Below are positions 31,153 through 42,079 of a stretch of DNA of 64,000 bases, in pieces. The notes below the pieces were generated by a model. It did no database searches and was not told where the DNA came from. It saw only the letters and a program-made list of their open reading frames with translations. Numbering within the stretch: the stretch's first letter is position 1; every line of letters begins with the position of its first letter. Source of the DNA: Halictus rubicundus (Eukaryota; Arthropoda; Insecta; Hymenoptera; Halictidae); NCBI RefSeq assembly GCF_050948215.1, contig NC_135149.1, positions 6,243,001 through 6,307,000 of the forward strand, given 5' to 3'. The translations under genes were made by a program, and so were the position numbers.

Positions 31153-34100
31153 ATGTCAGAAAATAGGAGGAATTTGACCAATCTAACCATCGTTGAGCTC
31201 AAGGAACTTCTCAGATCCAGGGATATGATGGTCTCAGGCTCGAAAGCCGAATTAGTTGCCCGCTTGATCGAGGCTGACCCGAACATCGAAAACGCTATTC
31301 AAGAGAATTACGAGACAGATACAAATACGTCTCTCAGGGAAAGAGAGATAGAGATTCTTCGTCAGGAACGCGATTTTTATCTACGCGAATTGGACTTATT
31401 AAGACGAGAGAGAGAATTAACCACACCGACGCGTTCTACGGGGAGTAGCGTTACCGTCAGGCCTACGACAAGCATCAGAACAATCGCTGATTTACTATGT
31501 GAATTTTCGGGCGCGGAAAATACGTTCAAAATTTGGAGACAACATGTAGAGCGACTCAGAACGATGTACAGCCTGGACGATTGTGCAACAGTAACTATAA
31601 TTACGTTGCGCCTACGAGGAAAAGCTTTGAAATGGTTCCATTCTAAACCAAGCCTGTTAGAATTGTCCGCATCACTCTTGCTGGAAGAAATACGGAAGAT
31701 GTTTGACCATCGGTTAGACAAATTAGCCGTGAGAAGAGAGTTTGAAAACCGTGTGTGGCAAAAGAATGAGTCGTTTCCTGACTACTTCCATGACAAAATT
31801 ACGTTGGCGAACAACATTTTGGTGGATCCGGAAGAATTGGTGGATCTGGTGATCGACGGAATTCCAGACCCTCAACTTAGAGACCAGGCACGTATGCAGC
31901 GCTTGGAGACGGCAGATGAACTTCTCGATACGTTTCGAAAATTATCATTGAGGAGAGTTCGGGAGCTCGAGGATCCGAAACGGCCGATTCCAGGGAGGTT
32001 GGTGACGACGAGGGACACCGGCGTTCACGATCGTACCTCCAGGGACTCCGCGCAGGAGAAGATCGTGCGGTGTTTCAACTGCAACGAATCAGGGCATTGG
32101 AAGAAGGACTGCACCAAACCAAGGCGGGAATGGGGTTCTTGTTTCAGATGCGGGGAAAAGTCACACCGGGCAAAGGATTGTCCGCAACAGACATTACCAG
32201 CCCAGTTACAGCGAAAGCAACAGGCCCCTGCCTCGACGATGACTTCGACTACGCAACCAGGGACGACAACGCACTTGGTCCAACCCTGTCCTCCGGAAAC
32301 CCCGTTCAGCGTGCCGTTTTCTTGCACAGCCCAGGACAGCAGCGGAGCGACCTCCTACGTTTCCACCGTGGCAATTATCGATTCAGGTTCGCCCGTTAGT
32401 TTAATCAGAAGAGATGCGTTACCGTCTAATTTTTGTTTCGAGCGGCCGGTTAATAATAAATTTTATGGCGTAAATTATTCACCAGTTAATATCCTTGGTG
32501 AATTTACAACCGAAATTTGTATTAACGATGCACACGTTCCAATTACACTTTTTGTCGTACCAGATACAACTATGTCACACTTCGCATTATTAGGTAGAGA
32601 TTTTATTCGGTCGCCAACGATTGAGATTAAGTTAGGGAGTTCCGCGGAAATCAAGGTAAAGGAAAGAGAGTCCGAGGAATCGGACAAAGAATTTTTTTTC
32701 AAACAAATTCTTAAAATTGATTATCTTGAAAGTCCAAATTCCGCGAGCGACCAATTAAATGTTGATCCAGAATTAGATATTAGTATAGAGAGGAAACTCA
32801 AGGAAATTTATTTTTGCAACGACGTTCACGTAGGCGACAATGAGCAATACCCGAACACTGTCGAAGCAGTTATTTCGTTAAAAACCGAGCATCCAATTAG
32901 CTTTCGGTCGCGTCGACTAGCTTTTGCAGACAAGGAAAAACTACGTATAATCCTTGACGATTTGTTAAGAGAGGGCACCATTAGGCCCAGTAATTCCCCT
33001 TATGCTAGTCCAATTGTGTTGGTCAGAAAAAAGAATGGAGAAATCCGCCTGTGCATTGATTATCGTGAATTAAACAAACATACTATCAGAGACAACTTTC
33101 CAGTACCACTTATAGACGATTGTTTAGACCAACTTAGAGACAAGAAATATTACACGAAATTAGATCTTAAAAACGGTTTTCACCACGTAAAAGTCGCTGA
33201 AACGTCTGTAAAATATACATCGTTCATTACACCTTTAGGTCAATACGAGTATCTCAAAATGCCATTTGGACTGACCAATGCACCTCGTATTTTTCAAAGA
33301 TTTTTGAACGAAATCTTTAGTGATTTACTTAGGCGGAATAAACTATTACTTTATTTAGACGATTTTTTGATAGCTACGGGAACGGTGGACGAACATTTGG
33401 ATATTTTACGAGAAATATTTCATTTAGCGAGAAAGTTTAATTTACGATTTAGATTAGATAAATGTTCATTTTTATATCGTCAAATAACATATTTGGGATA
33501 TTCGATATCTGACAACGATATCGCGCCGGCGAAAGAAAATATCGAATCCGTGGTCAATTATCCAACACCGAGAAATATAAAAGAAATACAACGTTTTGTA
33601 GGTCTAGCAAGCTATTTCCGCCGATTTATTAAAGATTTCTCACTAATTGCGAGACCCCTGTATGATTTACTACGAAAAAATGCAATTTTTCATTTTGGCC
33701 CAGAACAAAACCAGGCATTTCTGACGTTGAAACAACGTCTAACAAATGATCCCGTTTTGGCAATTTACTCTCCAAAACTAGATACAGAACTCCACTGCGA
33801 CGCTAGTAACAGTGGATTTGGAGCAATTTTACTACAAAAACAAACTAATAAAGTCTTTCGTCCTGTTTTTTATTTTAGTAAAAGGACGACCGCCCAAGAA
33901 GGGAAATATCATAGTTTCGAACTCGAATGTTTAGCGGCAGTGTATGCGATTAAGAGATTTCATGTTTATTTATCAGGGATTGCGTTTAAGATAATCACAG
34001 ACTGCGACAGCTTCAGATTAACCCTTAACAAACAGAACGTTAATCCACGAATATCACGTTGGGCAATGTTTTTACAAAATTACGATTTTACAATCGAACA

Positions 34101-34947
34101 TCGTAGCGGGAGTAAAATGTCACATGTAGACGCACTAAGTCGGTACAACACAATTTTAATACTAGAACCAAATACCTTAGAAGAAATATTGGCAATTAAA
34201 CAACACCAAGACCGCACAATTCAAGAAATTAAGAATAGATTAGAGGTAAGCGAAGAAAAGTATTATGAGTTACGAGACGGTTTAGTATATAGGAAAATTG
34301 ACAACAACAGATTATTATTTTACGTACCTGCGTGCTTAGAAAATAACGTTATTAAAACAAGCCACGACGATTTAGGGCATTTAGGGTTTGAAAAAGTATT
34401 TAACAATATTAGTCAGGTATATTGGTTCCCACAAATGCGTAAAAAAATTAAACAGTACATCAGCAATTGTCTGAAATGTATTGAATTTTCTCCAAACAGT
34501 GGTAAACAAGAGGGATTTTTGCACAGTCTAGGGAAAGGCGACTTACCATTCCAAACAATACATATAGATCATTTCGGCCCACTAGAAAAGTGCAAGAATA
34601 GTTATAAATTTATTTTAACAGTGGTAGATGGTTTTACTAAATTTATAAGGTTATATCCTTGTAAAACAACAAAATCGGAAGAAGTTATAAAACACTTAAC
34701 GGAATATTTTAGAGCTTATAGTAAACCAAGACGACTAATTAGTGACCGAGGTACGTCTTTTACCTCAAATTTATTTAAAGAGTTTTTAGCGAATAACGAA
34801 ATAGAACAAATATTAATCGCAATAGGAACCCCACGTGCGAATGGCCAGATTGAGCGATTTAACAGAGTAATAGCACCAATGTTGGCAAAATTAACGGAAA
34901 CTCCGCCGAATATCCCGAAAAGTGTAAAAGATACTAAAAAAGTGTAA
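31153..34947 (+). CDS. Ty3/Gypsy gag-pol, truncated after the integrase core
   Basis: An open 1264-codon frame. In order: a SAP-like motif (about 9-43, LTIVELKELL...KAELVARLIE), a charged coiled-coil (about 60-92), the gag capsid region (about 115-270), two CCHC knuckles (C307-C320 and C330-C343), protease DSG (D410), reverse transcriptase with YLDD at 734-737, RNase H (about 880-955), a zinc-binding integrase head (H1071 to C1109) and a DDE core with D1139, D1198 and E1234 (35 between the last two). Gypsy coding ends near residue 1250; the last 14 residues are read from a mariner arm inserted at 34903. The integrase C-terminus, any env and the 3' LTR are missing, so the copy cannot move by itself. 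The open frame implies recent truncation. Gag and pol share one frame. The ATG at 31153 follows the LTR and PBS by about 180 bp. Confidence 0.93.
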   Translation: MSENRRNLTNLTIVELKELLRSRDMMVSGSKAELVARLIEADPNIENAIQENYETDTNTSLREREIEILRQERDFYLRELDLLRRERELTTPTRSTGSSVTVRPTTSIRTIADLLCEFSGAENTFKIWRQHVERLRTMYSLDDCATVTIITLRLRGKALKWFHSKPSLLELSASLLLEEIRKMFDHRLDKLAVRREFENRVWQKNESFPDYFHDKITLANNILVDPEELVDLVIDGIPDPQLRDQARMQRLETADELLDTFRKLSLRRVRELEDPKRPIPGRLVTTRDTGVHDRTSRDSAQEKIVRCFNCNESGHWKKDCTKPRREWGSCFRCGEKSHRAKDCPQQTLPAQLQRKQQAPASTMTSTTQPGTTTHLVQPCPPETPFSVPFSCTAQDSSGATSYVSTVAIIDSGSPVSLIRRDALPSNFCFERPVNNKFYGVNYSPVNILGEFTTEICINDAHVPITLFVVPDTTMSHFALLGRDFIRSPTIEIKLGSSAEIKVKERESEESDKEFFFKQILKIDYLESPNSASDQLNVDPELDISIERKLKEIYFCNDVHVGDNEQYPNTVEAVISLKTEHPISFRSRRLAFADKEKLRIILDDLLREGTIRPSNSPYASPIVLVRKKNGEIRLCIDYRELNKHTIRDNFPVPLIDDCLDQLRDKKYYTKLDLKNGFHHVKVAETSVKYTSFITPLGQYEYLKMPFGLTNAPRIFQRFLNEIFSDLLRRNKLLLYLDDFLIATGTVDEHLDILREIFHLARKFNLRFRLDKCSFLYRQITYLGYSISDNDIAPAKENIESVVNYPTPRNIKEIQRFVGLASYFRRFIKDFSLIARPLYDLLRKNAIFHFGPEQNQAFLTLKQRLTNDPVLAIYSPKLDTELHCDASNSGFGAILLQKQTNKVFRPVFYFSKRTTAQEGKYHSFELECLAAVYAIKRFHVYLSGIAFKIITDCDSFRLTLNKQNVNPRISRWAMFLQNYDFTIEHRSGSKMSHVDALSRYNTILILEPNTLEEILAIKQHQDRTIQEIKNRLEVSEEKYYELRDGLVYRKIDNNRLLFYVPACLENNVIKTSHDDLGHLGFEKVFNNISQVYWFPQMRKKIKQYISNCLKCIEFSPNSGKQEGFLHSLGKGDLPFQTIHIDHFGPLEKCKNSYKFILTVVDGFTKFIRLYPCKTTKSEEVIKHLTEYFRAYSKPRRLISDRGTSFTSNLFKEFLANNEIEQILIAIGTPRANGQIERFNRVIAPMLAKLTETPPNIPKSVKDTKKV

Positions 34948-35196
34948 AACACGTGTCCAAGGCAGTATCAGTTTTTTATTTGGGTGGCGTTTTCAAGGTC
35001 ATTTGAAGGTCAACTTTGTTTTTTCAAATGGAAACCTATATTTTTTATTATGGGATCTTATTGTACGTAAAAAGACCAGCAATTTTCGTATGATACTTTT
35101 TTTATCCGCATACTAGTTTCGAAGATACTGCCCTCCCCCCCCCTCTTTCCCGTCGAAATCCTTGGACACGTGTTTTACACTTTTTTAATGTCTTTC
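34903..35196. mobile_element. Mariner foldback remnant truncating the Gypsy
   Basis: From 34903 the sequence follows the left arm of the 21614-23468 mariner (GTGTAAAACACGTGTCCAAG; TCAAGGTCA at 34993) to about 35125. It then switches to the right arm, read outward, to about 35196. The internal region is gone, and so are roughly 25 bp of each tip. No TA duplication remains, so it arrived by recombination or a damaged insertion. Confidence 0.8.
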
Positions 35197-35596
35197 TTCT
35201 TAGGGAACTAAAAGTGCGAATAGAATACCTACTTCATACAATACAAAGGGTAGAGTTTGCTGTCCCGAGAATTAGTCTTTCCCCTCGTTCAGGTCAATAC
35301 AGTGACTATGTGAATTACTATTAAAATTTAAACGGACCCTCATGTTTTTTTAATATATTAAGTTCACATTCGTAATCAGCTTCCCCTAAAATCCCGATAA
35401 ACAATTTTTGAGAATAAATAATAATTTTTTGCCACCATATTGGACCCGCCATTTTGTTTTTTCTAATTTCAAGTTCAGATTCGTGATCAGAAATCCAAAA
35501 AACAGCCTAATACCAATTTTCAAGCAGAACCAATAATATTTTAATACGTTTTGACGTTTTGACCACGTTTCGGCGATTTGGAACCACTGTGCGTCG

Positions 35597-36029
35597 TTCC
35601 GGTGTAGCGGACTTTGTTAATTTTCTGGAGATGAATTTATTCAGATATCAGCGATTTTAAACCTTCTCTATACCAAATTAATTATTAATCATCCTCGACT
35701 GTACATTGTCCTCCATATATCCATTGTTTTATAGATAACTTTCAATCATTTGCACCATGTTTGCTTTACAGGAATTTAAACCTTCGTTTATGGTACTATT
35801 ATTTAAAATTGGTATTTTCCTTATACAGTAGAGGTGATTAAATTATCATGTGATGACTAAAGTTGTCCATAGTGCTGCAAAAGGTACATTTATAACTTAC
35901 TAACATTAACACTTCGTAGAAAAGGTGATAAGATTTCATTCATTTAAACATTCGTTTTTGGTATTATGTTATAAAATATGTGGGTCAAAATAGATTCACC
36001 CTCCGCCGTTGGAGACGGCGTGGAGGAGC
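35597..36029. other. AT-rich gap
   Basis: No gene. A short dyad (CGCCGT/ACGGCG, near 36003-36019) precedes the next MITE. Confidence 0.45.
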
Positions 36030-36359
36030 CGTGGAAAAATGTCGTACTTACTTGAGAGGGGCGATTCCTAAGGTCACTTGAAGTCACTTTTTCCTTTGTT
36101 AAAATGTTTTCCGCAGCTTCGTTAAGGAGTTATAAACGAAAAACGCGGACCAATCATAGCGCGGCTACAGCGGACGGATTCTAGCTCGTCCAATGCCACC
36201 ACCACGCTCAGCGGGACCTCTCGCCGAGTCGCAATCCGCTTTTTCGTTAATAACTCCTGAACGAAGTAGCGGAGAATATTTTTGCACAGGAAAAAGTTAT
36301 TTCAAATGACCTTGGGAATCACCCGTTTCAAGGAAGTACAACATTTTTGGGACACCATG
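36030..36359. mobile_element. Palindromic CAGGGTGTCCC MITE, copy 2
   Basis: It matches 7928-8293 along both arms (AAGGAGTTATAAACGAAAAA, GGACCAATCA, and GTACAACATTTTTGGGACAC at the right). The left tip has eroded, so the start is approximate. Confidence 0.75.
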
Positions 36360-39300
36360 TATAAGAAGAAGGTAATACATTGATACTGCATTGCACAATA
36401 ACTGTATTGCAGACAGAATTTCTAATTATTGCAGTCGCAAAGGAAATAGTTTGGCAAGGAGTCGATGCAATTAAATTCTGTCAAATCATGTCGAATGTAA
36501 CGTAATGTCGAATGTAAGATTCAGTATCTTGTGAAATACAATTGCGAATCTTATGAAAATAACAAGTGTGCTGGACCTCGTTAAATGCATTTTTTAGAAG
36601 TTTTTTCTTACGTTATTATAGGCGCATAAAGTTTTCCGTGTATCGTGTAGCCAACAATTGGAGGTATTGTTAAATACCTGGCACTTTTTAAGACTCTTTG
36701 GCAATGAATGGCTTGAGTTACGTGGACGTTTTTGCGACAGCGAACGTCCGTGTTGCGTTCCTATGTTTTACGGTTGAAAGTAATAGCGCCGGCGAAGTTG
36801 ATTTCCGAAGCAAATGGCTAACTAACGATCACGTTTCTAAGTGGTGGAAAATTTCAGTGTACTCGTTGCGATCGTTTATTTTCGTCTGCTCGGATAATTA
36901 GCGAATAGCTTCGCTGTACTTCGGCAGTGATTGTAATTGAACCGTTAAAATCGGTCGAATTTTTCCGATACGATGTTACAATGGATTACCGTAAATTATT
37001 GTAACACGTGCAATAAAGAAACCTTTTAGTTTTGTTCACAATAGAAATTATGTATGGCTCTATACAATTAACAATCTGTAACCGTAGTAAGAAAGAAAGC
37101 GAGTAATGTTGCACAACGTGTGACGCAAATGTGGTCACGCGAACGGTTTACATTTCGTAATCTATAGTAGCAACTTATACCGTCATTCAACTTTGAATAG
37201 ATTTCATACCCGAGGTAATTTCAAGCGAATTCACTGTTTCTGCGTTGCTCGCAAAGTCTGGGAAAACCATTTTAAAATTTGAAACGTTTTTATCGACTGT
37301 TTGAACAGAACCGGAAAGAATGTTACTGAAATGGGGATCCATTTTCGTAATTAACAATTTCACTGAAGCCAAAGCAAAGTGATTAATTTTCTAAAATTTT
37401 TATCTGCTAAGGGGGGAACCTTGTGTAAATAGCCTGTTTTTCAAGATTTTTTTTTAATGTAATGCGTAGATTGATTTAAAATTTGAAGTATCATTTATTA
37501 ACAGTGCACAAAAATGATCCGAAACAAAAAGATCAAAATGGAATCGTTAGTTTATGCAAGTACGCACAACATGACATTCCACTTTTATTAAAATTTGCAA
37601 GATTGCAAAATTGGCGAAGTTTTGAAAAATAAAACGGATTTTCTGTTATGACTTTCTGTTAATAACAATGTTTTGAATAAAAAATTGAAAAATCGTAGCT
37701 CGTCATGTTATGGCCAATTATTTATAGAATATATGTGTACCAACTTTCATAAGATCGAGTTATCAGTTTTTGAGCTACGTTGCACGGCGTGCGAAATTTT
37801 GCGTTTCGAGAAAAATGCGTTTAAAATTTGAGTAACGGTGAAAAACACGTTACATGTTTGTATATCGTGAAAAAATCTTAATTCATTTTAACTTACCGCG
37901 GTTTTTTGCTAATCTGCGATTTCAGGGACATCGAACAGATCTTCCTCTTCCTCAAAAAGTTATACTTCAGCCGTTTTTTCTTCTTTTTGAGAAGCAGGAG
38001 CATTTCCGACAAGAGCCAGACTATGCGAGCCGCTCCGCTCAATACAATCGTTTACTTTATTTTGAAAATAACGTATAAAAACATCTTTGATCACTTTCTA
38101 ACTTTTTTTGTCGTATTCCTGAGGCCTACCGATTTAAACAAAAAAAAAATGCTCTCTTTCGAATGCTCCGAAAGGATACAAGTGTTTGACAGTGACCGTT
38201 CATTATTTATAATAATGCAACGCCGGAAACCACGAAAGCGCGCGCATTCCCACTATCTTCGGTTTATTAAGTTAAAATAACGGTTTGGAATGCGGAGCAG
38301 TTAAAGCTTTACGTCGCCTACGATCGTTAAATTAGAAACTCATCCCCGAAATCGTAAAACTGACGACGATAATTACCCGTTTCGAGGTTAATTACCAGGT
38401 AAATGGAACTAGCCAAATAGTAATAGAAAGTTGCGAACTTTCCTCGTGCTGCAAATTTCGCATTTCCGCGGCAACGTTATAGGAGAGATACACATAACGC
38501 AATCTTTTTTCCGCGAACTTCTGTTCCATAAACTTTCTCCTAACTGTTATAATTTCGAAATTAGTTAAGTTGCTAATAGTTACTGGCGCGTTCCGAGTAA
38601 CACTAACCGGGGGAAGGTGTTCCTAGCTGGCAGGTCGATGTAAGAACTTCATTCTGATGGTATCACGCACAGTGGGAACTCTTTCCATCGACCTTATAGT
38701 AATCGCAATTACCCTTTCGTTCTCGAGCACTTCAAACGGTAACGCTTTGATATAAAATAATACCATGATTTGTAATTAGGACTTCGTCCATTTATAACAG
38801 GAATCAGTAGACGTATCACAAACCAGTAAAAGTGTCAGAAGATTTTAAGAAGCCGATTAAAATTGTTTGCGATTTATTAACACGAAACCTATCAGCATCG
38901 GTGAAATTACTGATTTCGTATTTTTTATGTTACAATTATTACAATTTCAAACAACAATCATGTCAACAATCTCAAAAAATTCCGTAAAATCAAAGTAACT
39001 TATTTAATAAAATAACTATTGGAAAGTTAAAGTGCTTGTCACTGAGTAATCCTTTAACATTCTTGCATGTTTTGGACCTTAAGTGTAATAATACCTGTTT
39101 AAATAAATAATTCCGTGACCTATATATGGATGACGCGGAAGTCAACGTATTAAAGCTCACACATATAGTAGATATTTGGGAGTCGTGCGAGAGACTCGAT
39201 GCGTTCGACCGACGAGCGCGAGCGCGCGGCGAAGCGTCGGGGACGAGGCAGGACAAACGCCTAACGTTCGTCGAAGGTTTCCGATGATCGGCGAAGAGCG

Positions 39301-39509
39301 CCGATCAACGGAAAAAAGGAAAAGAAAAGAAAGTAGTCGCGTTAGAACATTAGAGGCATCGACCACGTGTTGCCGTTACGCTTTATGCATTTTATGTACT
39401 TATGTTTACTTAAGAGACTACTACACACATAATAAACGTTGTGAAAAATTTAGTAATTTTTATAATGCAAGATAAACGGGCAGCGATTTTCTTGCCCTGG
39501 GTATACACA
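36360..39509. other. Long stretch without recognised gene
   Basis: About 3.1 kb, mostly AT-rich. Open frames of 60 to 124 codons lack recognisable domains. A balanced, CpG-rich patch with overlapping frames lies at 39170-39340. I see no repeat shared with the rest of the window. Confidence 0.4.
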
Positions 39510-39650
39510 GAACGACGGGCTTGAAGACACGCCCCTGCGGGCAACGCTGCATGTATTTGTCACACGCGTTGTCACAGCTACGTGGCCAGCTACGTACTAC
39601 CCCCACTCCGCTAAGTCACGTGCCCGTAGCTTTGCCCGTAGCTAACTAGT
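39510..39650 (+). repeat. GC-rich dispersed repeat, copy 2
   Basis: It shares CAGCTACGTGGCCAGCT and GTCACGTGCCCGTAGCT with 29130-29330. A second CCCGTAGCT follows immediately, a small local duplication. Confidence 0.6.
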
Positions 39651-40473
39651 ATTATGGTAGTGATGCTGTAGGCATAAATCTATGTTTGTACAAAACAATG
39701 CATACAAATACAACAAAAAATGAACTGTCATTTGCCAAATTCGAATGTTTCACCAGCATCAAAAAGTCCTAAAAAATAATTACAGAAAATATCATCGATT
39801 AATATTTGCCCATTTTTATTTCGTCTTTTAAGTCCGCTAATTGTGTTCACCCAAAATCCTACATTTCACGCAAAACACATTAGGTTGCAGCAGAACACTG
39901 GCAAAACAACGAACTTCACACTATCTCGAATAGAAAATCGGTGAATTTTCCCCCGACAACCATACGAGGTAGAAGTTCACAGGTAAAATACAACCTAAAG
40001 GTAGATGAAACCCAAACTAACTAAATTGAAAGATATTATTAGCTTGAAGTCGGCTTCCAGTAACATCTAAAATTCTGCGAAACTCCGAAACACAGAAAAC
40101 AGCGTTAGTTTGCTTTTGCCAAAAAAACCAACTCTTAACTAGCCGAGGCAATCTGTTACGCTTTTTCGAGTATCAGCAGACTAAAACGAAATCTTCTAAA
40201 AAAGAATTATCTGATTGATCAGTTTGAACGTAGACAGAGATTCTCGTCAAAGGACTAGCGTTCCGTAAATTCCTCGGAGAAGCGCCGCATAAATTGGTTC
40301 GGACTAATATGGGCGTCGGACTCTATCGAATCAATCCTTTGACAGTGTACCGTGAATGGGGGGAAAAAATAACTGTACAGTGTGTTAAAACTTTGACAGC
40401 GCGATCGCGTGTTCGCGCAGCCGATTCCCATGGCGATCGCGCAGTCTTGGGCTAAACGCGCGCTAGCACGGCC
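39651..40473. other. Stretch without recognised gene
   Basis: AT-rich to about 40230, then CpG-rich up to the Transib end. The minus-strand frame 40255-40554 has no recognisable motif. Confidence 0.4.
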
Positions 40474-42079
40474 CACAGAGGTCCGGATCGAAGAATTTAG
40501 GGACATTTGTGTACAACTTTTGAACCGTTTGAGATATTGAAATGAGGTTTGCACTAAAAAATATTATAAAATAATCTCTTTCTAAATAATACATGTTAGA
40601 ATATATTTTTTGTTTAATTTGTTGGTTAGTTATTTTTATAAATTTTTAGGTAGTTGTTGAATCAGTTGCTTTCTTTATTAAAACCATTGTATAATAATTG
40701 GAAAGTCAAATCTTATAGTTTTCTTATATATAATGTAAATAAGAATTTTTGATAAAATGTACAGGTATATAAGTTATTAAGTAAGGTATCTAACAAATAT
40801 ATATTGCGAGCAAAAGTAATATTAATATTTTATTTAATTGATAAAATAAGAAGTGTACTAATTAATCTTACCATTTTGTTGTTGAAGAAGTAGGTACAAG
40901 CGGCTTTTGTTTTCTTTATTTTTTTTTTAATAATCCTGCAGCCTCTGGACTTAATTGTTTGATTTTCTTCTTGTAAGATCTTATTCTCGTGGATGAAATA
41001 TGTGGGTCCGATGCTAATAACAATTTGTGAAATGTATCTTCATTTGTAGCGATTCTAGAAATTTTCCCAGTATTTTTGATCCTAATTTTTTTTTAATCTT
41101 TATGCCTTGTTTCTTGAGCCTCTTCAGGTAATTGGCCAATCCGAAGTAATGCGTGCTGTATTATCTCCTTTCCATGAATTGATAATTTCTGAATGGAGGC
41201 TGGCATATAATACCACCCGTAGTGGTCAATAACATATTTTACTGTGCTTTGTGCGTATGTCCGTGTCTATTTCATAAGGCGAGGAAATTGTTTGAAGTAT
41301 TACATGAAATTTTTTTATTAATACAACATTAACTGCTGTTATTTCTATCAAAAGCACTGGGTGGGAAAAAAATCGTTTTGCGGTATTTCCGTCATTTGAT
41401 GAACCCCAGCCTTGTTTAACAAAGTCAACTAATAAACCCATTTTCTCTTTGAACTGTGTCTGAATGTGTTCTTTCGTATACATATATTTCAGATGTTTAC
41501 AATGTTGATATTTCTCGGGTTGTCTCGCGCTTCACAACGACCAACATTGTCAGCTTTAAACAACTATAAATTGTAAAGTAGGACGAAGTGGGAAATGATT
41601 CATGTACAGTTATTTAGAGGAAGTTGTACTGAAAATATTCCTCTTTATTAGAACCTGGGATGTTTTGGGAAAAAAAAGATATCCTTTGACAAATATACAA
41701 AATTTTTTTAATCTGTCATGTATCATTCAACATTATTTTTTAAATATATTATTATTAGTTATTACTAAAAAAATATATGATTTCTTATTGGGAAGGGATG
41801 CTCTATATCATACACAAAAAGAAACTAAGTGAAAATATGGGACGAAACGATGAGGACATCGCAAAGAACTTAAGCAATTTTGCCTGGTGAAATATGCTAC
41901 TTTCAAAACGCTCAACTTTAAATGATCGTAGTAACTAAAATATTTATTCAATTTCATTAATTTTTTCATTTTCGAGGTCTATAGACGCTTAAAAAACAAT
42001 ACAAATTGATTAGTTTTCAATTTCGAAAAGTCGACTCTTTGGTCAAATGTCCCTAAATTCCTCGATCCGGACCACTGTC
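40474..42079 (-). mobile_element. Decayed Transib transposon
   Basis: CACAGAGGTCCGGATCGA (40474) and the complement of GACAGTGGTCCGGATCGA (ending 42079) head inverted repeats of about 36 bp, which continue ATTTAGGGACATTTG on both sides. The implied common end is CACAGTGG, as in the Transib shell at 30095. The interior carries minus-strand RAG1/Transib-like coding remnants. The expected 5-bp target duplication cannot be recognised. Confidence 0.75.
40870..41560 (-). pseudogene. C-terminal half of a Transib (RAG1-like) transposase
   Basis: Read on the minus strand, the fragments are DNVGRCEARDNPRNINIVNI (near 41520), then an 85-codon frame from 41483 with MGLLVDFVKQGWGSSNDGNT and FHVILQTISSPYEID. 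After frame changes come YGWYYMPASIQKLSIHGKEI, LLRIGQLPEEAQETR, and ISRIATNEDTFHKLLLASDP. This order (GSSNDGNTA, WYYMP, IHG, LPIGQLxEEAQExRNK-like, SDP) is what I know from Transib transposases, which share the RAG1 catalytic core. A stop near 41090 and several frameshifts show it is dead. The N-terminal half is missing. Confidence 0.75.

Larger units (their letters stand above)
30090..35596 (+). mobile_element. Transib-type DNA transposon shell containing Gypsy and mariner insertions
   Basis: CACAGTGGTCCCAAA (30095) and the complement of CACAGTGGTTCCAAA (ending 35591) are the tips of inverted repeats of about 38 bp. They are flanked by CGTCG on both sides (30090-30094 and 35592-35596). Transib elements are known for a 5-bp CGNCG-type duplication and for ends that resemble the V(D)J heptamer CACAGTG. 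The left end also has an A-rich CCAAAATC block about 22 bp beyond the heptamer. Between the ends lie about 660 bp of left flank, a truncated Gypsy (from about 30757), a mariner arm fragment (34903-35196) and about 395 bp of right flank. No Transib transposase survives, so this copy is non-autonomous. Confidence 0.75.

Noticed and set aside
38660..38680. CACAGTGGGAAC as a third Transib end
   Set aside because: No second end, no CGNCG flank pair, and the bases after the heptamer do not match either Transib shell.
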